The notes: a model not told the origin generated them from the letters alone. DNA of 64,000 nucleotides from Nonomuraea sp. SYSU D8015 (GCF_008065375.1 NZ_VJYI01000036.1:1-64000), one strand, 5' to 3'. Numbered from the stretch's first letter, positions 50,946 to 62,064 are shown. Made by a program: numbers and translations.

Positions 50946-51749
50946 TTAGTTGTACCTGTACAGCTGAGTGGCGACCTGGCGCCGATCGTCGAACACCGAG
51001 GCGCGATACATGCTGATGCGGAGCTCGCCGTGCTCGGCCTTGCCGCAGGTGTTGAGTCCGGCCAGCTGGTGGATCTCGAAACGGGCGGTCGGGTCGCCGC
51101 CCACGAAGTACTCCGCGCGGGCCTGGTACTTGTCTGCGCGGGTGTCGCAGGCGAAGACGTACGAGGTCTTGCGCTCGGCGAAGCAGGTCACCGCGGCGCC
51201 CTTCGTCGAGGTGCAGAGCTTGGCTCGGGCGCGGGCGGCGGCCGGGGTGACGCGGGTCTCCCGCTTGACTGGATATTTGGCCATATTTTGGACGGTCTTC
51301 CACCGGCCGGCCTTCACCCGGCGGTCCCCCTTGTACAGCGCCGCCCGGAACGTCACTACTTTCCCGATCTCCCGGCTGCCGCGTACCTCACCCTCCCCGG
51401 CCAGGTTGTGTATGACGTACTTGGTGCCGAGGTAGCCGTTCTGGTAGTACTCGACCGCGGGATGGTACCGGTCGCGGGCGGTGTCCTCGATCGTGATCCC
51501 CGGCCGGTCGCTCCCGTCGGGCCCGACGCACGCCTCCGCGCCCTTGATCCGGACACACTCGGGCTCCTCGCTCACCGAGGTCGCCGAGGTCTTCGAGGTC
51601 GGCGAGGCCACGGGCACCTGCGCGACCACGGGCTCCCGCACGGCCGTGCGGGGCTCGACGCGGGGCGCGACCTTGGCCGCCGCACCTTCCTTGCTGAACA
51701 CGACGGCCGCCATCACGACCGCCGCGAATAACGTACGACCCAACGCCAC
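50946..51749 (-). CDS. Secreted six-cysteine hypothetical protein
   Basis: A 267-residue protein with a signal peptide (LFAAVVMAAVVFS near the start). The mature part contains six cysteines in ECV, ACV, LCT, TCF, ACD and TCG contexts, enough for three disulphides, and two copies of an aromatic pattern (ARDRYHPAVEYYQNGYLGT and ADKYQARAEYFVGGDPT), suggesting a duplicated domain. Family unknown. GTG at 51749 follows GAGG; GTG at 51776 is also in frame. Codon 7 is a TTA. Confidence 0.75.
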   Translation of the reverse strand: MALGRTLFAAVVMAAVVFSKEGAAAKVAPRVEPRTAVREPVVAQVPVASPTSKTSATSVSEEPECVRIKGAEACVGPDGSDRPGITIEDTARDRYHPAVEYYQNGYLGTKYVIHNLAGEGEVRGSREIGKVVTFRAALYKGDRRVKAGRWKTVQNMAKYPVKRETRVTPAAARARAKLCTSTKGAAVTCFAERKTSYVFACDTRADKYQARAEYFVGGDPTARFEIHQLAGLNTCGKAEHGELRISMYRASVFDDRRQVATQLYRYN

Positions 51750-51857
51750 TCGAACCTCACCAGCCTCAGACGTCACAATGGTTCATCAATGTGACGTCGG
51801 TAACAGGCGATGAGTTCAGCAAATGTTCAGGAATCGGCCACGCCACGGTGCGGCGAG

Positions 51858-52352
51858 TCAGGTCCCGGGAAGGACCGCTTCCTGCTTCTTCCTGGCCAGG
51901 GTGGCCAGCAGCAGCATGAGCGCGCTCTGGGCCAGCATGCCGGGCGCGAGCGGCGGCGCGAAACCGACGGTCTTGGTGAGCGCGTACCACCACTGGGTGA
52001 GCGGGGAGAGGGTGCTCCACTCCGCGTCCGACGTGCCCGCGCCGTAGTTGACCGACACGTGCACATAGATGCCGTACGCCGCGGCGAGCAGCACGACCAG
52101 CGCCAACACGCGGACCACGGCGAGCGTCCGAGGGGAGTCGCTCAGGACCAGCATCACCAGCCCGGTGCCGAGGAGTGCCAGCGTCGCCCAGGGGATCATT
52201 TGGGTCGGGCTTTCCCAGTGGCGTTCGAAGGCGAGCTCGAGGGCGGCGCCCAGGATGCCGATCGCGACCAGCGCCAACAGTCCGAGCCGCAGCGAGAGCG
52301 GGCCTGCTTGGGCGAGCCGGCGGTGCGTCGCCCTCTCCGAGGTTGAGGTCAT
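51858..52352 (-). CDS. Four-helix membrane protein, unknown function
   Basis: A 164-residue protein with four hydrophobic helices (about 23-42, 58-74, 83-102 and 138-155) and a long extracytoplasmic loop rich in Ser, Thr and Trp (YGAGTSDAEWSTLSPLTQWW). I do not recognise it. ATG at 52352 has GAGGA eleven bases upstream; a GTG nine bases earlier is too close to that site. It is followed on the same strand by the six-cysteine secreted protein gene. Confidence 0.7.
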   Translation of the reverse strand: MTSTSERATHRRLAQAGPLSLRLGLLALVAIGILGAALELAFERHWESPTQMIPWATLALLGTGLVMLVLSDSPRTLAVVRVLALVVLLAAAYGIYVHVSVNYGAGTSDAEWSTLSPLTQWWYALTKTVGFAPPLAPGMLAQSALMLLLATLARKKQEAVLPGT

Positions 52353-52419
52353 GACCCGCACATTCCTCGGGCAGCCTCAGAGCATCCTGTACAAATTCTA
52401 AATATCTCGTGAGAAACAA

Positions 52420-52977
52420 TCAGGGGCTCGTACGCCGCCGCAGAACCCCCTCGAACACCTGCGCCAGCTCGGCCGCGTCCTCCCCTGCGTGGTGCGTGTG
52501 CGGCACCCCTTCGAGGCCCAGCTCGCGCTTGATGGTGCCCGAGCGGCTCTCGGCCCACTCGCACCCGGTCATCCCCATCCAGTAGCTCCGCAGATCGATC
52601 CCCGACCCGGTCGCCCCGAACGGGCTCTTGCCGGTGAACCGCATGAAGTACCAGTGCACGAACATCCCGTCCCACACCGCCGGGCCGGCCAGGAACACCG
52701 GCCGCCCGATCGTCCGCAGCCCGTTGACCCACCGGGCGGCCGCCGCCATCGCCTCCTCGGGCGTCGGAGCCTCGCGCAGCAGCCGGTCGCGATCCAAGCC
52801 TGAGACCGCCAGCGCCGCGGGCACGAAGTCGTCGGAGATCGGCCGCAGCTCCGTGTAGAAGGTCAGATCGGCCCGTCCGGCCACGGCCATGCCCAGCGAG
52901 ATCATGCTGTACGGGCCGGGAATGGGCCCGTCGGCCTCCACGTCCACAGCGACGTACAGTTCGGGGAGTCGGGACAT
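52420..52977 (-). CDS. 3'-5' exonuclease-like DEDDh protein
   Basis: A 185-residue protein of the RNase T/DnaQ exonuclease superfamily. The first metal motif is VAVDVEADGP (Asp, Glu), a central Asp is in AVWDGMFVHWYF, and the final His-Asp pair is in HTHHAGEDAAEL. It could degrade RNA or DNA ends or act on nucleotides; genes like it are widespread but unstudied in actinomycetes. ATG start with a weak site. Confidence 0.8.
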   Translation of the reverse strand: MSRLPELYVAVDVEADGPIPGPYSMISLGMAVAGRADLTFYTELRPISDDFVPAALAVSGLDRDRLLREAPTPEEAMAAAARWVNGLRTIGRPVFLAGPAVWDGMFVHWYFMRFTGKSPFGATGSGIDLRSYWMGMTGCEWAESRSGTIKRELGLEGVPHTHHAGEDAAELAQVFEGVLRRRTSP

Positions 52978-53186
52978 GGGTCGCAAGCCTACTGAAATGG
53001 CCCCGCGGCGGAGCGAGGACATCGATCGCGGCACGCCGAGCCTTCCTCGGCCAACCGGTACTGCACGACATCTTCACGACATCCGCACAGCGGCCTGGTA
53101 GATCGGCACGGACCCGGCGGGGTGTGCTCGAAAGGCGCCCTTCCGCGCGAACTGTCCCGGTGCCCTACCTGACGGAGGTGCCGCCC

Positions 53187-53990
53187 ATGGGCGGCTGGAT
53201 GGACGAGCCGATCGTGGATCCCACCATCCCCGAGCGGGACCGAAGTCGCCTGGTCACCCTGCCGTTGCCGCGGCTCCATCGCCCCGATCCCGTGCCGTCG
53301 CGGTGGGTACGCTGGCTCCTCGGCCTCGGCGTGGCCGTCACGGGCACGGGTGGGGCGTTGTTCGCCGCGGGGGCCTTCTACAGCGACCACGAGTCCGCGG
53401 GTCTGGCCGCCATGATGGTCTTCCTCATGACGGTGCTCCTCGCCGGCGTCGCTCGTCCCGGCCCGGAGTCACGGCTGGCCCGCCGGTACATCGGCCGCTA
53501 CCTCATGCCCGACGAGCTGGACGACTCCGCGCGAGAGCTGCTGACCAGGGCGCGGCGGGCCGTCATTGACGTGTCCGGCTCACGGGTGAACCGGCTCGGC
53601 CTGCTCGACGCCATCGCCATCGCCAACGACGTCGTGTTACCCGAGCGGCTGTGGGAGATCGCCCGCCTCCTGCGTACGCACACCGAGCTGCGGGCCGAGC
53701 AGGCGCAGGCGCTGGCCGAGGAGATGACGCCCGAGCTGGCCGCGGTGCTGGAGCCCCAGCAGGAGGCGCTCGCTCGCTCCGTGGCGGCCGTCACGGAGCA
53801 GGTTCGAGATCTGGAGGAGTACGCGATCCGCGTGAGAGCGGCCGACGCGGCGCTGCGCGCGAACGAGCTGCGGGAGAGCGACGAGCGGTATCGGGACCTG
53901 CTGGCGCGGACCGGCGACACGGAGGCCGTGGCCCGGCTGATCGACCAGGCCGACGCCTTGAACACGATCCTGCGCCGGCCCTCCGAATGA
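53187..53990 (+). CDS. Membrane-anchored coiled-coil hypothetical protein
   Basis: A 267-residue protein with two adjacent hydrophobic helices (about 42-65 and 72-90) followed by a long charged helical region (about 105-255), including LRTHTELRAEQAQALAEEM and a probable coiled coil. Family unknown. The ATG at 53187 follows GGAGG by eight bases, better than the GTG at 53124. Codon 151 (53637-53639) is a TTA. Confidence 0.75.
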   Translation: MGGWMDEPIVDPTIPERDRSRLVTLPLPRLHRPDPVPSRWVRWLLGLGVAVTGTGGALFAAGAFYSDHESAGLAAMMVFLMTVLLAGVARPGPESRLARRYIGRYLMPDELDDSARELLTRARRAVIDVSGSRVNRLGLLDAIAIANDVVLPERLWEIARLLRTHTELRAEQAQALAEEMTPELAAVLEPQQEALARSVAAVTEQVRDLEEYAIRVRAADAALRANELRESDERYRDLLARTGDTEAVARLIDQADALNTILRRPSE

Positions 53991-54008
53991 CGCCCGAGGA
54001 GGTCCGGT

Positions 54009-55448
54009 TCAGAAATCGCGCCATTCGTCGAACCACGCCTGGATCTCCACGGGCGGCACCCCGGCACGCTCCGCCAGCTGGTGGAAGACTTCTCCCGCCT
54101 CCTCCCGCCGCACCGTGTCGATCATCGAGTACTGCTCGTCGATCCCGTTGAGCGTCGCGACGAAGCGCTGGAGTATGCCCCGCGCGTCCGCCACCGCGCC
54201 CGGATCGTCCGCGCTCAGCTCGCCGATGGCCCGCGCCGCCACGGTGTACGCGGTGCAGGCGGCCGCGCCGCCCCGCTTGTGGTCGTCCACCCAGTCGCGC
54301 AGCGGATTGTCGATGTTGGCCGTCAGCCACCGGTCGGACTTGGCGCCCCGCACCTCGACCACCACGCCGGAGCCCTGGTAGCGCTGCTTGATCGCCTTCG
54401 ACCTGCTGCTCCTGAGACCGTCCACGCTGAGGCGGCGGAGAGAGCCGCCGGGCGCGGGCAGCGTCGAGGGATCCATGCCGTAGGCGTCGGCCAGCTCCAG
54501 GGTGTGCAGCCGGGGGAGCGCGCCTGCGCCGTCCAGCCCGCCGTAGGGCCCGGTCCAGCGCACCCGCAACGACTCCAGCTCGGCCAGCCCGTCCAGCGCC
54601 GCGTCCGGCACGTCGCCGGCCACCTCCAGCACCAGCGCTCGCACACCGCGCAACCCGCTCGGAACCCCGCGACGGGACGTCAGCCGGACCCACCGCCCGT
54701 CCGCGGCCGCCACGACCTCCTCCGGCGGCTCGCCCAGCAGGTCGAGCTTCATCAGCCCGGCGGGCAGGACGAGGCGGCGCGGCGCGGAGCCGTGGAGGGT
54801 CAGGTCGGTCAGATGCGTCCGGCTCAGATCGACCTCTTCCGGCGGGTCGGTCCAGGTCAGCGTCGAGAGGAGCGGCCGGGCGCTGAGCGCCTCGGCGAGG
54901 CCGCGGTCGGGCCCGGCCCAGCTCAGGGTCGTCAGGCGCGGCAGCGCGTCCAGCCCCGCCCAGCGGATCTCCCCTTGGTGCTCGCGGAGGTCGAGCTTGA
55001 CCAGCGCGGTCGATCTGACCAGCCGCGCACTCCCGAGGTCGACCTCGACCCTCCCGTGACCGGCCGCCTTGTAGGCGGCCCTGACCTCGGCCGGGATCTC
55101 GGTGTCCCACCGCCGCTGCAGGACCACCTGCGGGCCCAGGGCGGCCCAGAAGCCGTACCCATGGCACTCGCGCGGCAGCTCCGGATGCACGGGCAGCCGC
55201 CCGAGCCGGACGAAGCCGTCGGGAAGGGGATCGTCCGCCGTCACGTTCACGACCTGCGGCACACCGTGCCACGCGTGGTGGTCGAGGATCAGCGGCCCCG
55301 CCGCCCGCAGGTCGTCGAGTGCGGGAACCGCGTCGGAGCGCCAGTCGAGCATGCACACCGTCAGGTGATCGCCCGCCGCGGTCACCTGGAACGCGCCGTA
55401 GCCGCCCAACGGCAGCGGCACGGCCACGACGTCGCCCATCTCCAGCAT
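54009..55448 (-). CDS. Leucine-rich-repeat-like hypothetical protein
   Basis: A 479-residue soluble protein. The N-terminus GDVVAVPLPLGGYGAFQVTA resembles Imm26-type beta-barrels found in polymorphic-toxin immunity proteins. The middle (about 130-345) has irregular leucine-rich repeats, for example LTTLSWAGPDRGLAEAL and LSTLTWTDPPEEVDL. The C-terminus is helical, with NPLRDWVDDHKRGGAAACTA. No enzymatic motif is seen. It starts ten bases after lpdA on the same strand. Confidence 0.72.
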   Translation of the reverse strand: MLEMGDVVAVPLPLGGYGAFQVTAAGDHLTVCMLDWRSDAVPALDDLRAAGPLILDHHAWHGVPQVVNVTADDPLPDGFVRLGRLPVHPELPRECHGYGFWAALGPQVVLQRRWDTEIPAEVRAAYKAAGHGRVEVDLGSARLVRSTALVKLDLREHQGEIRWAGLDALPRLTTLSWAGPDRGLAEALSARPLLSTLTWTDPPEEVDLSRTHLTDLTLHGSAPRRLVLPAGLMKLDLLGEPPEEVVAAADGRWVRLTSRRGVPSGLRGVRALVLEVAGDVPDAALDGLAELESLRVRWTGPYGGLDGAGALPRLHTLELADAYGMDPSTLPAPGGSLRRLSVDGLRSSRSKAIKQRYQGSGVVVEVRGAKSDRWLTANIDNPLRDWVDDHKRGGAAACTAYTVAARAIGELSADDPGAVADARGILQRFVATLNGIDEQYSMIDTVRREEAGEVFHQLAERAGVPPVEIQAWFDEWRDF

Positions 55449-55458
55449 GCGCGGCAGG

Positions 55459-56838
<1,380 letters not shown>

Positions 56839-56877
56839 GAGTCGGACCATACCGTCCACCTGGACTCACCCCTGACG

Positions 56878-57252
56878 TCAGACCTCCACCTTGTAGGAGA
56901 GGGTGAGCTCATCTGCGGGAACACCGCGGATTCCCCAGTTGACCTTGGGCATCTCCACAATCGTGATCTCCAGGTCCTCGGGCTCGTGCGGCCACTTGTC
57001 GTAGAGCTCCCGGATCAGCGCCCGCTTGGCGTCGTCGCTGCGCCCGGTGAAGCAGACCACCTCGACGATGAGATAGCGCTCGCTCCGCTGCGGGCACACC
57101 AAGTCGTCGGCGTCCAGCAGCAGGAAGCGGTGGAACCGCTTGTCCTCCGGCAGGCCCCACGCCCTCACCAGGCACGACTGCAGCAGATCAGAGACCTCCC
57201 GCTGCCGGCCCGACCACACGTCCCTGCGTCCGTACACCTTCACCTGTGCCAT
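56878..57252 (-). CDS. Tautomerase family protein
   Basis: A 124-residue protein of the Tautomerase_2 type: MAQVKVYGRRDVWSGRQREV at the start, HRFLLLDADDLVCP in the middle and ITIVEMPKVNWGIRGVPADE at the end. Classical tautomerases use Pro1 as the base; here the second residue is Ala, so the catalytic proline is missing. It lies 39 bp upstream of lpdA on the same strand. Confidence 0.75.
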   Translation of the reverse strand: MAQVKVYGRRDVWSGRQREVSDLLQSCLVRAWGLPEDKRFHRFLLLDADDLVCPQRSERYLIVEVVCFTGRSDDAKRALIRELYDKWPHEPEDLEITIVEMPKVNWGIRGVPADELTLSYKVEV

Positions 57253-57271
57253 GTCGGCCACTATAGAAGCC

Positions 57272-57922
57272 GTGATCCGAATCCTCCTCGCCGACGACGA
57301 AGCCATGATCCGCGCCGGGGTGCGCGCCATCCTCGCGACCGACCCGTCCCTGGAGGTGGTCGCCGAGGCGGGCGACGGCAGGCAGGCCGTCGACCTGGCC
57401 ATCAGCCACCACCCCGACGTGGCGCTGCTCGACATCCGCATGCCGAGGCTCGACGGACTGGGCGCGGCGGCCGAGATCCGCAGAGTCGCGCAGGGGACGG
57501 CCGTGGTGATGCTGACCACGTTCGGCGAGGACGACTACATCGCCAAGGCGCTCGACATCGGGGCCGCCGGGTTCCTGCTGAAGTCGGGCGATCCGCGCGA
57601 GCTCATCGCCGGGATCCACGCGGTGGCCGAAGGGGCGGCGTACCTGTCGCCCAAGGTCGCGCAGCGGGTCATCGCCCAGCTCTCCGGCGGCAGGATGGCC
57701 AAGGGCGCGCGGGCGCGCGACCGGATCGAGGCGCTCACCGACCGCGAGCGGGAGGTCCTCGCGCTGGTCGGCGCCGGGTTGTCCAACGCGGAGATCGCAG
57801 CCAGGCTCCACATCGTGGAGGGCACGGTGAAGGCGTACGTGAGCGCCATCCTGACCCGGCTCGACGTACGCAACCGCGTCCAGGCTGCGATCATCGCCCA
57901 CGAGGCGGGGTTGGTAGCCTGA
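57272..57922 (+). CDS. Orphan NarL/FixJ-type response regulator
   Basis: A 216-residue two-component regulator. The receiver domain has the phosphoacceptor Asp in VALLDIRMPRLDG, acidic DDEAM at the start and Lys in FLLKSGDP. The LuxR-type helix-turn-helix is LTDREREVLALVGAGLSNAE and KAYVSAILTRLDVRN. No histidine kinase gene adjoins. GTG 57272 is used; an upstream ATG at 57251 overlaps the divergent tautomerase start codon. Confidence 0.88.
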   Translation: MIRILLADDEAMIRAGVRAILATDPSLEVVAEAGDGRQAVDLAISHHPDVALLDIRMPRLDGLGAAAEIRRVAQGTAVVMLTTFGEDDYIAKALDIGAAGFLLKSGDPRELIAGIHAVAEGAAYLSPKVAQRVIAQLSGGRMAKGARARDRIEALTDREREVLALVGAGLSNAEIAARLHIVEGTVKAYVSAILTRLDVRNRVQAAIIAHEAGLVA

Positions 57923-57928
57923 CCCGTG

Positions 57929-58981
<1,053 letters not shown>

Positions 58982-58982
58982 T

Positions 58983-59546
58983 GTGGTGCCCGTGATCCAA
59001 GCGGTGCCGCTGACAGACGACGTCATCCTCCGACCGGCCACGGAGCGGGACGCCGAGGCCCTGCTCCGGGCCTACACCCGCAACCGCGATCACCTGCGGC
59101 GCTGGGAGCCTCGCAGGCCCGAGGAGTTCTTCACCCTGGCCGGCCAGGCCCACCGGCTCAAGGACCTGCTGGAGCAGCGGGCTGAGGGCCGGGCGATGCC
59201 GTGGGTGCTGGCCGACGGCGACGAGATCGTGGGCCGCATGACGCTCAACAGCATCATCCGCGGCCCCTTCCTCAGCGCCGACCTCGGCTACTGGATCGAC
59301 GCCCGCTACACTGGCCGCGGCCTGGCCACCACGGCCGTCCTGGAGGTCTGCCGGATGGCCGACCATGATCTGGGCCTCCACCGGGTGGCGGCCGGCACCC
59401 TGGTCGACAACGTCGCCTCGCAGAGCGTCCTGCTCAAGACCGGCTTCGAGCCGATCGGCCTGGCGCCGCGCTACCTCGAGATCGACGGCAGGTGGCAGGA
59501 CCACCGGCTGTTCCAGCGCATACTTAACGACCGCCGCGCCATGTGA
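58983..59546 (+). CDS. GNAT acetyltransferase, RimJ/RimL type
   Basis: A 187-residue N-acetyltransferase. The acetyl-CoA loop is RYTGRGLATTAVLEV and the C-terminal strand LHRVAAGTLVDNVASQSVLLKTGFEPIG is typical of the RimJ/RimL class that acetylates ribosomal protein N-termini or small amines. It starts one base after the pyrD stop; GTGs at 58983, 58986 and 58992 are all possible starts. Confidence 0.85.
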   Translation: MVPVIQAVPLTDDVILRPATERDAEALLRAYTRNRDHLRRWEPRRPEEFFTLAGQAHRLKDLLEQRAEGRAMPWVLADGDEIVGRMTLNSIIRGPFLSADLGYWIDARYTGRGLATTAVLEVCRMADHDLGLHRVAAGTLVDNVASQSVLLKTGFEPIGLAPRYLEIDGRWQDHRLFQRILNDRRAM

Positions 59547-59550
59547 CCTG

Positions 59551-59566
59551 CGGCCACACCTGGCCG
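59551..59566. terminator. Short hairpin between convergent genes
   Basis: CGGCCA/TGGCCG with a four-base loop lies between two convergent genes, five bases after the acetyltransferase stop. The stem is only 6 bp, so the call is tentative. Confidence 0.35.
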
Positions 59567-59589
59567 GACAGCCGAAACGACGTCGTCGT

Positions 59590-60459
59590 CTACCGCGAAC
59601 GGCGGGCGAACGGCGCGATGATCTCGCGTACCTCCCGCGCGGCGCCCCAGCCGCCGTCGTCGTGCGCGATGCTGCTCAGCAGCTCGCGCAGGTGGAACAC
59701 GCGCATGCGTTCCCGCCAGCCGTCGGCCAGGGGCGCCACCTCGTCGTACGCGGAAAAGAACCGGTCGGAAGCAGGCGGGCGCGGCGAGCACCACAGCATG
59801 CTGAGGTCGGCCTCCGCCCAGCTGTAGGAGACGGCGGGGTCGATCAGCGCCGGCCCGCCCGCCGGGTCGGCGAGGATGTTCTCGCGCCACAGGTCGCCGT
59901 GCGTCAGCACCGGCCCCCGGGGCGGCAGCAGCTCGGGCAGGGCCGCGCAGAGCCGTTCGAGCGACCGCCGTTCGTCGGCGTCGAAGGCCGCCTCCACCAG
60001 CGGCTCGGGCAGCCAGCGCAGGATCCGGCGCTCGGCGAAGAAGGCGTGGCCGTCCTCGTCCCAGGTGTTGTCCTGACGCAGACGGCCGAGCCAGCCGTCC
60101 CGGTGCCAGCCGAACCGCTTGCTGGTGACGGCGTGCACGGCGGCGAGCATACGGCCCAGGTCCTCCCAGAAGCGCTCGGAGTCATCCGGACGCGGACACA
60201 GCGGCTCCAGCACGAGCAGGTGGGGCGTCACCGCCAGCACCTCGGGAGTGGTGGCCCCGCCGAGCTCGCGCAGCACGCGCAACCCCTCGGCCTCGACCGC
60301 GAAAAGGTCCTCCCCCGCGCCGCGCAGCGTCTTGGCGAACACGCGGGAGCCGTCACGCAGGGTGGCCATGGCAGCCATGGCCACCACGCCGCCGGGGGCG
60401 TGCTCGGCGGACACGGCGTCGAATCCGGCTTCGCGCAGCCGGGCGAGGACGAGATCCAT
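59590..60459 (-). CDS. Fructosamine kinase family protein
   Basis: A 289-residue protein-kinase-like phosphotransferase. It phosphorylates ketosamines such as fructoselysine or ribuloselysine, destabilising glycated proteins. Key motifs: the HGDLWRENIL catalytic loop, LIDPAVSYSWAEADLSM metal and acidic region, and CSPRPPASDRFFSAYDE. The ATG overlaps the stop of the upstream methyltransferase (TGATG), indicating coupling. Confidence 0.88.
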   Translation of the reverse strand: MDLVLARLREAGFDAVSAEHAPGGVVAMAAMATLRDGSRVFAKTLRGAGEDLFAVEAEGLRVLRELGGATTPEVLAVTPHLLVLEPLCPRPDDSERFWEDLGRMLAAVHAVTSKRFGWHRDGWLGRLRQDNTWDEDGHAFFAERRILRWLPEPLVEAAFDADERRSLERLCAALPELLPPRGPVLTHGDLWRENILADPAGGPALIDPAVSYSWAEADLSMLWCSPRPPASDRFFSAYDEVAPLADGWRERMRVFHLRELLSSIAHDDGGWGAAREVREIIAPFARRSR

Positions 60460-61052
60460 CAGGCCTTCCGGTAGACGAGTAGGTAGCGCCAGAAGAGCAG
60501 CCGCCGGATGGTGGCCCCGGGCAGCAGAACGGCCGCCTCCCGCCGGATCTCCGCCAACGACATCTCGGGCGGCTTGACCGGCGCCTGCGTGCCCGCCGCC
60601 CGGCCCCTGGGTTCCGCGGCGGCGACGGCGAGCCGCGCCGCCGCGTTGGCCGGGATGGCGGCCAGGCTCCACGCGTAATCCACGGCCGACCGCTCCGGAT
60701 AGCAGCCGAGGATGGCGAGCACGCCTCCGGGCGCGAGCGCGTCCCGCAGGGCCGCGACAGTCCCGAACGGCACGTGGTGGATGCTCGCCAAGCAGGAGAT
60801 GTAGTCGTAGCGGCCCTCGGGCAGCTCCATCCGGGTGATGTCCGCGTGGTGGAAACGCGGCCCCCCGCCCGTGGCGACGGCCGCCTCGATCACCTCCGCC
60901 GCCGGGTCCACGGCGTCGACCTCGATGCCGCGGCCCGCGAGCCGCCGCGCGAACCGCCCGGTGCCGCAGCCGACGTCCAACGCGGTGCGGCAACCGTCAG
61001 GCACCAGGCGCAAGAGGGTCCGGTGGTAGTGATCGTTGTGATTGAACGGCAT
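60459..61052 (-). CDS. Class I SAM-dependent methyltransferase
   Basis: A 197-residue methyltransferase. SAM motif LDVGCGTGRFARRL, acidic loop VDAVDPAAEVI and post-motif YISCLASIHHVPF place it in the UbiE/Methyltransf_25 group. The acceptor is unknown. It is the first gene of a two-gene unit with the fructosamine kinase, with a one-base stop/start overlap. Confidence 0.88.
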   Translation of the reverse strand: MPFNHNDHYHRTLLRLVPDGCRTALDVGCGTGRFARRLAGRGIEVDAVDPAAEVIEAAVATGGGPRFHHADITRMELPEGRYDYISCLASIHHVPFGTVAALRDALAPGGVLAILGCYPERSAVDYAWSLAAIPANAAARLAVAAAEPRGRAAGTQAPVKPPEMSLAEIRREAAVLLPGATIRRLLFWRYLLVYRKA

Positions 61053-61124
61053 GCGACCCTTTCGTCCGATCAGCTCGCGCCACGTTATCGCGTACGCCGT
61101 TCACAAGGCCCGCGCTCGGACGGG

Positions 61125-61277
61125 TTACTTCCCCGCGCCGCACTTCCGCCGTGGCCCGGGGGCGGCCGCGTCCAGGATGAGAGCGGTGGCCCGGGTGAGG
61201 CGCGCGTGCAGGTCGCTGTCGTCCGGCGCGAGCGCCCACCGCGCGTTGATACCGTCCACCGCCGTGATCATGCGGAA
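61125..61277 (-). pseudogene. Remnant of a TetR regulator C-terminus
   Basis: In the frame just beyond the HAD gene, about 48 residues read FRMITAVDGINARWALAP and LHARLTRATALILDAA before a stop. This looks like the last helices of a TetR-family ligand-binding domain (VDG...ALHW style). No N-terminal DNA-binding part precedes it in any frame, since that sequence is the HAD gene. It may be a decayed regulator; assignment by eye is weak. Confidence 0.4.
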
Positions 61278-61978
61278 GGCGGGCCCAGCCGGCCGGGCAG
61301 GTCGAACACCGAGGTGAGCCGGCGGTCCTCGGGGATCGCCGCCAGGCGTTGCGGGTCGATGAGGAACGCCGTCATGCCCGCACGCTCCGGCCCCGTGAAG
61401 TCGGGCCCCTCGGTGTCGCCCACGAAGACGGCGGCCGAGGCCTGGATGCCCAACGCGCCGAGCGCGCTGTCGTAGATCTTGGGATGCGGTTTCCGCCACC
61501 CGACCTCGACCGATGTGATGACGGCGTCGAACGCCGCCCGCAGTCCCATCGCCTCCAGATGATCGGGGACGAGCGTGGGCTGGTGGGTGTTGGTCACGAC
61601 CGCGAGTCGGTAGTGCGCCGACAGCTCACCGACGAGGTCCGCGAGCCCGGGAAGGTAGCGGACGCCGGCGTTCCATTCGCTCACGTAGAGGGAGACGAAC
61701 TCCGCCACCTCGGCCGCGCTCGGCTCGCGGGGCATGACGCGGCCGAGAAAGGCCGCGCCCACCTCCGTCATCGAGAACTCGTGATCGTCCTGGGCGCTCG
61801 AGCCGTCGAACTCCGCGCAAACCCGGGACCAGCCGTCGAGGAACTCCTCATAGGACAGCGTCGCGCCGAGCCTGCGCAGGAGCGCGTGTGAAGACTCGTA
61901 GCCCTGTTCCGTACGGCTCGGCGAGTACTCGACGAGGGTGCCGAAGAAGTCGAAGAGGATGTGGGTGATCCGGGACAT
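61268..61978 (-). CDS. HAD family hydrolase
   Basis: A 236-residue haloacid dehalogenase-like hydrolase. Motif I is HILFDFFGTLV (nucleophile Asp, second Asp replaced by Phe as in the FDFFGT subgroup), motif II VVTNTH, Lys in GWRKPHPKIY, and motif IV FVGDTEGPDFTG. A four-helix cap lies between motifs I and II. Probably a phosphatase on a small metabolite. The C-terminus, RLGPPSA, abuts the apparent TetR remnant, so the last residues may come from a rearrangement. Confidence 0.88.
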   Translation of the reverse strand: MSRITHILFDFFGTLVEYSPSRTEQGYESSHALLRRLGATLSYEEFLDGWSRVCAEFDGSSAQDDHEFSMTEVGAAFLGRVMPREPSAAEVAEFVSLYVSEWNAGVRYLPGLADLVGELSAHYRLAVVTNTHQPTLVPDHLEAMGLRAAFDAVITSVEVGWRKPHPKIYDSALGALGIQASAAVFVGDTEGPDFTGPERAGMTAFLIDPQRLAAIPEDRRLTSVFDLPGRLGPPSA

Positions 61979-62064
61979 GAAACCTCGATGTTCGGCGGTT
62001 CGCGATCGGTGACCTCCGAGCATGCCGCATGAGCTTCTTCCCCGACCCGGCGCCCGTGCGCGCG

